Assembly: GCA_934086255.1 (NCBI GenBank)
Contig: CAKOIB010000023.1
Span: forward strand, 1-15,304
Length of the DNA stretch: 15,304 nucleotides
Source of the DNA: an uncultured Bacilli bacterium
GTDB lineage: Bacteria; Bacillota_I; Bacilli_A; RF39; UBA660
Direction: 5' to 3'
A program made the position numbers and the translations under genes. The number at the start of each line of letters is the position of its first letter. The first letter of the stretch is position 1. Positions 1 to 5,555 of the stretch are shown here, piece after piece. The notes under the pieces are model-generated. The model worked only from the letters and a program-made list of their open reading frames with translations. It was not told the DNA's origin and did no database searches.

Positions 1-267
1 TATGATAAATATAGTTATGGAACAAGTAATACAGAATATACAAGAGGAAAACTAGGAGATGCAACAAAAGAAATGGCGCCAGTTACATCTGATGCTACTT
101 CATGGTATTCAGATCCCGCCTACTTTGTGAACTCTTACGAATCTTTTGTTTATCGCGGCGGTAGCTATAGTAATGGTGCTACTACTGGTGCTTTCAACTT
201 CTACGGCGGCAGCGGTTACGCTAGCACTGACTACTCCGCCCGCGCAGTAATATCCAACTTAAATTAA
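1..267 (+). CDS. 3' end of FGE/C-type-lectin-like surface protein with variable tail (partial)
   Basis: The reading frame is open from the first base of the window to a TAA at 265-267, so this is the last 88 codons of a gene that starts upstream. Its beginning (YDKYSYGTS, then RGKLGDATKEMAP) matches the region just before the C-terminus of the protein at 8174-10141 (YDKYSYGTT, RGKLGDAIKEMAP), so the two are paralogues. The tail from W at 103 to the stop aligns with the other copy without gaps over 54 residues, 31 identical. Fixed positions include WY, FVN, RG, NGA, GAF and SxRAVISNLN. The DNA switches from AT-rich to clearly GC-richer at about 116-248 (57% in 181-240). By similarity to its paralogue it should be an exported protein whose C-terminal tip binds a ligand. 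The function is inferred from fold type only. An internal ATG at 73 is not the gene start. Confidence 0.85.
   Translation, partial: YDKYSYGTSNTEYTRGKLGDATKEMAPVTSDATSWYSDPAYFVNSYESFVYRGGSYSNGATTGAFNFYGGSGYASTDYSARAVISNLN
103..248 (+). other. Candidate DGR-type variable region, copy 1
   Basis: This 3' segment corresponds base for base to 9977-10122. It carries GC-rich scaffold codons (cgcggcggt, ggcggcagc) interrupted by variable NNC/NNT codons. It ends in a GC-rich block at 230-248 (key bases CCCGCGCAGT) that is shared with copy 2 except for one G/A difference at 238. In known diversity-generating retroelements a conserved GC-rich element marks the 3' end of the variable repeat. Past 248 the two copies differ mainly at wobble positions. 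No template repeat is visible in the window, so the assignment is inferential. Confidence 0.5.
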
Positions 268-286
268 GTCTTTTTACATCTTTTAC

Positions 287-315
287 TTGCTTATTCTTAA
301 CTTTTATCATATAAT
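287..315 (+). promoter_or_regulatory. Sigma-A-type promoter of the 340-1419 gene
   Basis: TTGCTT (287-292) and a consensus TATAAT (310-315) are separated by 17 bp. The predicted start site lies about 17-20 bp before the GAGGTGA ribosome site at 329-335. Confidence 0.6.
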
Positions 316-339
316 AAAGTCATTATTTGAGGTGATACT

Positions 340-1419
340 ATGATTACAAGAGATTTTAATGATTATATTGATAATAATATTGGTAAGATAATGAAAAAAA
401 TTAAAAACAATAAACTCGATTATAATGGTGATGAAAGAAGATCATTAGATTACATTCTAGACTATTTACTAAATAACTATTTATATTGTGGTATTGATTT
501 AGAAGACTATATTAAAAACGTAAAAAACTTCCCAGTAGAAAAAATTGCATCTTTTGCTAAAGAAAATAGTTATGATGAATTACTTGTCTTTATGCTTGAT
601 TATACTGATAACAAAGACTTAATAATATCTTGCCTTAGTAAAAGCATTCCATCAGTTTTACTTTACAATATAGAAATGTATTTTATTAAATCTAATTTAT
701 TTACTTTAAATGATATTAGAATACTATCAGATAGTATCATTAACTTTAATAATTCAAATTATATATTTGAATTATTAAAACTAATATCATTTAAAGACAA
801 TCTTACAACATTAAAAGCAATAGATAAACTAATAGAATTAAACTGCTACGACACTTTAATAAAAGTACTCGAAGAAATAGACGGAATTGATAAAGAATAT
901 ATAATTAGTAAAATGTATAAAGATGGTTTTAACAACTCCTTAATTAAGATTCTTAAAAATTACGAATTAGAACAACCACTTAAAAACGTTATTAACAACC
1001 TATTAGAACAAGACGATATTGTTCTACTAAATAGTTTCAAAGACAATTTCCCAAATATAATTAGTTATAATCCATCACTACTTCTTGAAGAAGATATATA
1101 CACTATATATCCTTATGAAGAAATAATAGACTATGATACTAATAAAAGTACTGGTTACATTGTCAATGAAGTCTTATATGAAAAAGCTAAAGACTTAGGA
1201 GTCCTTTGTACCCTTATGTGTAATAATAATGGTTGTGAATCTTTAATGTCTTATATGATTAATGATGATGATGTAAAAGTAGATATATTACTTCCTAGAT
1301 ACAAAATATTTACAAGTGGTGATTATAATGATTTAGAATATGCCAGAAGCTGTGACTTATCCTATAATAAATCTATAAAGAAACTAAGCAAAAACAAAAA
1401 TCTACAAAAAACCATGTAA
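340..1419 (+). CDS. Hypothetical 359-aa protein, function unknown
   Basis: I do not recognise this protein. The ATG at 340 follows a good ribosome site (GAGGTGA, 329-335) and a consensus promoter, and a hairpin terminator follows the stop, so it is a single-gene unit. The sequence is rich in Asn, Asp, Leu, Ile and Lys with no signal peptide or membrane segment, which suggests a soluble cytoplasmic protein. Repeated Leu/Ile/Asp/Asn helices through residues 40-250 look like an alpha-solenoid built of irregular helical repeats; this is an impression, not a family match. Residues 260-335 are different, with three cysteines (LCTLMCNNNGC) and a short beta-rich stretch (VKVDILLPRYKIFTSGDY). The Lys-rich C-terminus is probably disordered. 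It sits between a surface-protein gene and the division operon and need not be linked to either. Confidence 0.8.
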   Translation: MITRDFNDYIDNNIGKIMKKIKNNKLDYNGDERRSLDYILDYLLNNYLYCGIDLEDYIKNVKNFPVEKIASFAKENSYDELLVFMLDYTDNKDLIISCLSKSIPSVLLYNIEMYFIKSNLFTLNDIRILSDSIINFNNSNYIFELLKLISFKDNLTTLKAIDKLIELNCYDTLIKVLEEIDGIDKEYIISKMYKDGFNNSLIKILKNYELEQPLKNVINNLLEQDDIVLLNSFKDNFPNIISYNPSLLLEEDIYTIYPYEEIIDYDTNKSTGYIVNEVLYEKAKDLGVLCTLMCNNNGCESLMSYMINDDDVKVDILLPRYKIFTSGDYNDLEYARSCDLSYNKSIKKLSKNKNLQKTM

Positions 1420-1426
1420 AATAAAT

Positions 1427-1452
1427 ACAAGTGTTGACAAACGCTTGTTTTT
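1427..1452 (+). terminator. Rho-independent terminator after the 359-aa gene
   Basis: ACAAGTGTT (1427-1435) pairs with AACGCTTGT (1440-1448), nine pairs including one G-U, around a 4-nt loop, followed by a T-rich run. It separates the upstream gene from the division operon. Confidence 0.75.
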
Positions 1453-1488
1453 ATTTGCTTATTTTTTACTTTTTTTAAGGGAAATATA

Positions 1489-1518
1489 TAGACATTTATA
1501 AGAAATAGATAGTAAAAT
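1489..1518 (+). promoter_or_regulatory. Probable promoter of the mraZ operon
   Basis: TAGACA (1489-1494) and TAAAAT (1513-1518) are spaced by 18 bp and lie directly upstream of the four MraZ boxes, where an autoregulated promoter should be. Both hexamers deviate from consensus, so the exact site is uncertain. Confidence 0.4.
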
Positions 1519-1519
1519 T

Positions 1520-1553
1520 GTGGTAGACAGTGGATAATAGTGGGGAAAAGTGG
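1520..1553 (+). promoter_or_regulatory. MraZ operator: four GTGG boxes at 10-bp spacing
   Basis: GTGG occurs at 1520, 1530, 1540 and 1550, an exact 10-bp period, each followed by six variable bases. MraZ of other bacteria binds tandem direct repeats of this type upstream of its own gene, with one repeat per helical turn. The last box (AAAAGTGGTGA, 1546-1556) also contains the likely mraZ ribosome site, so bound MraZ could block both initiation and ribosome access. This is expected to be the autoregulatory site for the whole operon. Confidence 0.8.
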
Positions 1554-1561
1554 TGATTTCT

Positions 1562-1999
1562 ATGTTAATGGGTGAGTTTCATCATAATATTGATGACAAA
1601 GGAAGAATAATAATTCCTTCAAAACTACGTGATGAGTTAGGAGACAAAATAATCGTAACTCGTGGTTTAGATGATTGTTTATTTCTATACTCAGAAGAAC
1701 AATGGAAACTTATTGTTTCTAAACTACAAACATTACCATTTACTAAAAAAGATGCCAGAGGCTTCGTGAGAATATTTTTATCCGGTGCCACTGTTTGTGA
1801 GTTTGATAAACAAGGAAGAATTAAACTTACACCACAACTTTGTAGTTATGCTTCTCTTAATAAAGAATGTATTGTTCTTGGTGTAAATGACAGATTAGAA
1901 ATATGGGCTAAAGATAAATGGGATAATTTCTTTAATTCAAATAAAGAAGTTTTATCTGATTTAGCAGACCATCTATTTGAAAGTGATTTTGGTGATTAA
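1562..1999 (+). CDS. mraZ: Transcriptional regulator MraZ
   Basis: MraZ is a DNA-binding protein of the AbrB-like double-psi/swapped-hairpin type that forms rings and controls the division and cell-wall (dcw) operon it heads. The 145-residue length matches the family. Both halves of the internal duplication carry the hallmark DxxGR loop: DDKGR near residue 14 with IIIPSKLR after it, and DKQGR near residue 84 with IKLTP. The start is the ATG at 1562, giving MLMGEFHHNID as in other MraZ proteins. GTG codons further upstream (1550, 1553) are in frame but belong to the operator and ribosome site. The stop is immediately followed by the rsmH start (ATG at 2001), so the two are translationally close. 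Expression should be repressed by its own product at the four boxes upstream. Confidence 0.95.
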   Translation: MLMGEFHHNIDDKGRIIIPSKLRDELGDKIIVTRGLDDCLFLYSEEQWKLIVSKLQTLPFTKKDARGFVRIFLSGATVCEFDKQGRIKLTPQLCSYASLNKECIVLGVNDRLEIWAKDKWDNFFNSNKEVLSDLADHLFESDFGD

Positions 2000-2000
2000 T

Positions 2001-2927
2001 ATGTTACATAAAAGTGTTTTATTAAATGAATCAATTTATAATTTAAATATTAAAGATGGTGGATTATATGTAGATATGACTTTAGGTTATGCAGGTCATT
2101 CAAAGGAAATATTAAAAAGAAATAAAAAGGGGTTTTTATTCGCCTTTGATAAAGACATAGATGCAATTAATCATAGCACCAAAGTACTAGATGAGATTGG
2201 TAATAACTATAAAATATTCAATACCGGATTTATCAATATAAAAAAATGTTTACAAGATGAGAAAATAGATAAAGTAGATGGAATCTTATATGACCTTGGT
2301 ATTTCATCTCCTGAAATAGATCAAGACAGTCGTGGCTTTAGTTATATGAAAGATGCTAAGCTTGATATGAGAATGAAACAAGATAGCAAGTTATCTGCTT
2401 ATGAGGTCGTAAATAATTATAGTATAAATGATCTTACTAGAATATTTAGAGAATATGGAGAAGAAAAACATGCACTTCGTATTGCTAAAGAAATAGAAAA
2501 ACAAAGAAATATAAAAGAAATTACTACTACCTTAGAACTTGTAGATATTATTGATAGATGCATTCCATACAAAGAAAAAAGGAATACTCATCCTGCTAAA
2601 AAAGTATTCCAAGCAATAAGAATTGAAGTAAATAATGAACTCGATGAGTTTGAAACATCTTTAAGAGATAGTCTTTCTCTACTTAATATCGGAGGAAGAA
2701 TATGCGTTATTACATTTCATTCTCTTGAAGATAGAATATGTAAAAAAATATTTAAAGAAGTTAGTGATATTGATGAATTAGTAAAAGGCAATCCTTTTAT
2801 AGAAAAAAACCTTTTACCAGATTTTAAATTAATTACAAAAAAACCAATATTACCAACTTCAAGTGAGTTAGAATATAATAGTCGTGCTAAAAGTGCTAAG
2901 TTAAGAGTAATTGAAAGAGTAAAATAA
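2001..2927 (+). CDS. rsmH: 16S rRNA (cytosine(1402)-N(4))-methyltransferase RsmH (MraW)
   Basis: RsmH methylates N4 of C1402 in the decoding centre of 16S rRNA, using S-adenosylmethionine. The 308-aa length is normal. Family signatures are all present in order: HKSVLLNE at the N-terminus, the SAM site YVDMTLGYAGHS, DLGISSPEID with RGFSYMKDAKLDMRM, HPAKKVFQAIRIEVNNEL, ITFHSLEDR, and the C-terminal RAKSAKLRVIER. I chose the ATG at 2001 (MLHKSVLLNES) with ribosome site GGTGA at 1991-1995, lying inside the end of mraZ. An in-frame ATG at 1977 would add eight residues not seen in the family. It is the second gene of the mraZ operon, its usual place in Firmicutes. Confidence 0.95.
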   Translation: MLHKSVLLNESIYNLNIKDGGLYVDMTLGYAGHSKEILKRNKKGFLFAFDKDIDAINHSTKVLDEIGNNYKIFNTGFINIKKCLQDEKIDKVDGILYDLGISSPEIDQDSRGFSYMKDAKLDMRMKQDSKLSAYEVVNNYSINDLTRIFREYGEEKHALRIAKEIEKQRNIKEITTTLELVDIIDRCIPYKEKRNTHPAKKVFQAIRIEVNNELDEFETSLRDSLSLLNIGGRICVITFHSLEDRICKKIFKEVSDIDELVKGNPFIEKNLLPDFKLITKKPILPTSSELEYNSRAKSAKLRVIERVK

Positions 2928-2939
2928 GGAGGGATTTAA

Positions 2940-3227
2940 ATGAGTAGAAAAAAGAAAAGCAAGTTATCTAATTTTGAGAAAAAAATACTTACTTTAACGA
3001 TTGCATTATTAATATTTTCGCCATTCGCATCAGTATGTGCTTCATCATTTCTTTCTAAGGCTAATTATGATGTTGAAGTAACTAAAGAAGAAGTTTCTAC
3101 TCAAGAAAAGTCTAATGAAAGTTTACAAATGAAAATTAATGAATTAGCATCTTTAGAAAACTTACAAAAGGTTGCTAAAAAAGTTGGATTAAGTTATACT
3201 AGTAATAGTGTTAAAACAATAAAGTAG
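2940..3227 (+). CDS. ftsL: FtsL-like septum protein
   Basis: This is a 95-aa bitopic membrane protein: a very basic N-terminus (SRKKKSK), one membrane span at about residues 17-37, then an extracellular helical stretch rich in Glu, Lys and Gln (about 42-80) that can form a short coiled coil, ending in LENLQKVAKKVGL. FtsL sequences are poorly conserved, but this topology, size and position between rsmH and a class B PBP are the standard basis for the call. FtsL pairs with DivIC/FtsB and activates septal peptidoglycan synthesis. A strong ribosome site (AAGGAGGG, about 2926-2934) precedes the ATG. The next gene begins 10 bp after the stop. Confidence 0.75.
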   Translation: MSRKKKSKLSNFEKKILTLTIALLIFSPFASVCASSFLSKANYDVEVTKEEVSTQEKSNESLQMKINELASLENLQKVAKKVGLSYTSNSVKTIK

Positions 3228-3237
3228 GTGATTACAA

Positions 3238-5349
3238 ATGAATAAGAACAAAAATATAAAAATGATTAATTTATTTTTAATTTTTGTTCTTTTTTGTTTT
3301 TTTGTTTTTATATTTGTACTTTCTAATATGATATTTAAAGATACTTATGAAGGTACAAATCTAAAAGAGTTTGCAAAATCTCGTAGTGTTGTAGAAAAAA
3401 ACATTAGTGCTAAAAGAGGTAGTATATATGATTCTAAAAAAGAAAGCTTAGCACTCAATGTCTCATCCTATACTTTAATTGCTTATTTAGATGAATCACG
3501 TAGTGAAAACGAAAGCAAACTATATCATGTAAAGGATAAAAAAGCTACTGCTAAAGCACTATCCAAAGTTATTAAGATGTCTTATGAAGATATATTAAAA
3601 ATATTACAACAAGATTTATACCAAGTAGAGTTTGGTACTGCTGGTAAAGGACTTACTGAACTTGAAAAAGATGCTATTAAAGAACTTAACCTACCTGGTA
3701 TTGACTTTATAGCAGATGAACAAAGATACTATCCAAATGGTAACTTTTTATCATACACACTTGGTTATGCTAAAAAAGATGAAAATGGTAAAGTAAATGG
3801 TGAATATGGTTTAGAATTATTACTTAATGATGTATTATCTGGTACTGATGGGTATACAACTTATCAAACTGATTTAAATGGCTATAAGATCGCAGGTACT
3901 AAAGAAAAAACAAAAAAAGCAGTAAACGGAAATGACATTTATTTAACAATTGATTCTAATATTCAGTTCTTTGTTGAAGAAGCTATTTTCAATGCCAAGA
4001 ATAAGTACAATTTTGATTGGATGGCCATTACATTAGCAGATGCTAAAACAGGAAAGATTCTTGCTCTATCCCAAGTACCTAGTTATGATCCTAATAAGAT
4101 GAATGTTAGCGATTGGAACAATTATAATGTTTCTTATGCTTATGAGCCTGGTTCTGTTATGAAAACATATACATATATGGCTGCAATGGAAACTGGTACT
4201 TATAAAGGTGATGAAAAGTTTAAATCTGGTAAGTATACTACCTCAGATGGAATTAATATTTATGACTGGTTAAAAAGTGGTTTTGGAGACATTACATATG
4301 ATGAAGGATTTGCTTATTCTTCTAATGTTGGTATTATTAATTTGATTAATAAACATATGAATAAAACCATTCTTCTAGATTATTTTGAAAAATTAGGTTT
4401 TGGTAAAAAGACAGGAATTACACTTTCCAATGAAGCAAAAGGAAAAATTTCCTTTAAGTATGAAACCGAAGTATTTAATGCCGGTTTTGGACAAGGTATT
4501 ACAACTACTCAAATGCAACATATACAAGCACTTACTTCAATTGCTAATGATGGAGTGATGCTAAAACCTTATATTATTGATAAAGTAGTAGATGAAAATA
4601 ATAAAGTTGTTTTTAAAGGACAAAAAGAAAAAATTAGTACAGTTGCATCCCATGAAACAGTTGAAAAAATGAAAGATTTAATGTATGATGTTGTTCATTC
4701 ATCATCTCCTTATGCAACAGGGGGAGGTTATTATTTAAAAGGATATGATTTAATAGGTAAAACTGGTACTGCTCAATATGTTAATACTAAAACAGGTAGA
4801 TATTATAGCGATGAATCCCATGCTATTAAATCATTCGCAGGTATGTGGCCAAAGGACGATCCCGAAGTAATTGTTTTTATATCAGTTAAAGACTCCTTAT
4901 ATGGTAGTTCCGCTCCTTTATATAATACTATAAAACCAATTGTAAAAAATGTTAGTAAATATTTAGAAATATATGATACTAAAGAAGATAAGACTATTAA
5001 TAATTATAAAGTAGAAAACTATATAAACAAAGATTTATCTAAAGTAAAACAAACAATAAAGAAAAATAAAATAAATTATTTAGTGCTAGGCAATGGTAAT
5101 AAAGTTATTAATCAATACCCTAGTAAGAATAGTATTGTTAATGTTAATGATACTATAATATTACTTACTAATGATAATGAATATAAATTACCTGATTTAA
5201 AAGGATATTCAAAAAAACAAGTAAGAGCAGTATGTAGTCTTTTAAATATTAAATGTAGTTTTAAAGGATATGGCTATGTAAGCAATCAGTCCATTAAAAA
5301 TACTGTTATAAAAAAAGATACTAGTGTTAAGTTTGAGTTTAAAAATTAA
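3238..5349 (+). CDS. ftsI: Class B penicillin-binding protein (septal transpeptidase) with two PASTA domains
   Basis: This is a monofunctional D,D-transpeptidase that cross-links septal peptidoglycan outside the membrane. An N-terminal membrane anchor (residues about 9-32) precedes the dimerisation/pedestal region, which begins with AKRGSIYDSKKESLA. The transpeptidase domain (about 255-575) holds the three active-site motifs: SxxK as S306-V-M-K309, SxN as S361-S-N363, and KTG at 508-510 (GKTGTAQY). Two C-terminal PASTA domains follow at about 590-644 and 649-703, the layout of PBP2B, PBP2x and SpoVD. The position after ftsL favours the division enzyme (FtsI/PbpB) over the sporulation homologue SpoVD, but the sequence alone cannot exclude SpoVD. 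It shows that the organism makes peptidoglycan, unlike true Mollicutes. A terminator downstream shows the operon ends here, with no mraY, murD or ftsW following. Confidence 0.92.
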   Translation: MNKNKNIKMINLFLIFVLFCFFVFIFVLSNMIFKDTYEGTNLKEFAKSRSVVEKNISAKRGSIYDSKKESLALNVSSYTLIAYLDESRSENESKLYHVKDKKATAKALSKVIKMSYEDILKILQQDLYQVEFGTAGKGLTELEKDAIKELNLPGIDFIADEQRYYPNGNFLSYTLGYAKKDENGKVNGEYGLELLLNDVLSGTDGYTTYQTDLNGYKIAGTKEKTKKAVNGNDIYLTIDSNIQFFVEEAIFNAKNKYNFDWMAITLADAKTGKILALSQVPSYDPNKMNVSDWNNYNVSYAYEPGSVMKTYTYMAAMETGTYKGDEKFKSGKYTTSDGINIYDWLKSGFGDITYDEGFAYSSNVGIINLINKHMNKTILLDYFEKLGFGKKTGITLSNEAKGKISFKYETEVFNAGFGQGITTTQMQHIQALTSIANDGVMLKPYIIDKVVDENNKVVFKGQKEKISTVASHETVEKMKDLMYDVVHSSSPYATGGGYYLKGYDLIGKTGTAQYVNTKTGRYYSDESHAIKSFAGMWPKDDPEVIVFISVKDSLYGSSAPLYNTIKPIVKNVSKYLEIYDTKEDKTINNYKVENYINKDLSKVKQTIKKNKINYLVLGNGNKVINQYPSKNSIVNVNDTIILLTNDNEYKLPDLKGYSKKQVRAVCSLLNIKCSFKGYGYVSNQSIKNTVIKKDTSVKFEFKN

Positions 5350-5351
5350 AA

Positions 5352-5450
5352 AGTACTTTAAAACCAGATTGGTTATTAATTTATCAATATAATGATCAAG
5401 AATTATTACTTTTATTGGTTAATACAGGTAGTCATAGTTATTTATTTTAA
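5352..5450 (+). pseudogene. C-terminal remnant of a YafQ/RelE-family toxin gene
   Basis: In frame with 5367, a stretch without start codon reads STLKPDWLLIYQYNDQE, then LLLLLVNTGSHSYLF, then TAA (5448-5450). This closely resembles the C-terminus of YafQ-type mRNA interferases, typically PDWLLIYKIDD...LVRTGSHSDLF. Only about 33 codons remain, there is no ribosome site, and stops occur in this frame just upstream (5334, 5340). In the family the invariant RTG arginine contributes to catalysis; here it is Asn. I read it as the relic of a toxin-antitoxin gene that was lost or cut off at the end of the PBP gene. No antitoxin remnant is visible. Confidence 0.65.
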
Positions 5451-5461
5451 ATTAATGTTGT

Positions 5462-5493
5462 AAAAGATATGTAAACCAGTTTACATATCTTTT
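5462..5493 (+). terminator. Terminator of the mra/division operon
   Basis: AAAAGATATGTAAA (5462-5475) and TTTACATATCTTTT (5480-5493) form a perfect 14-bp stem around the loop CCAG. The A-run and T-run flanks make it able to act in both directions, though no convergent gene is present. Confidence 0.8.
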
Positions 5494-5501
5494 GTTAAGT
5501 A

Positions 5502-5530
5502 TTGCCTTCTTTATAGTTATACTTTATACT
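5502..5530 (+). promoter_or_regulatory. Promoter of the Ig-like repeat protein gene
   Basis: TTGCCT (5502-5507) and TATACT (5525-5530) are separated by 17 bp. A further TATAAT at 5536-5541 is a possible alternative -10. The ribosome site AAAGGAGGAG (about 5543-5551) follows. Confidence 0.6.
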
Positions 5531-5555
5531 TAAATTATAATAAAGGAGGAGTTTT

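Noticed and set aside
257..276. Terminator at the end of the first partial gene (ACTTAAATTAAGT followed by CTTTTT)
   Set aside because: The workable stem is only four A/T-rich pairs, too weak to call compared with the other terminators here.
1550..1561. GTG start for mraZ at 1550, and likewise ATG 1977 for rsmH and TTG 12090 for the HD-domain gene
   Set aside because: These add residues absent from the families or overlap operator, ribosome site or -10 sequences; the ATGs at 1562, 2001 and 12108 give normal N-termini.
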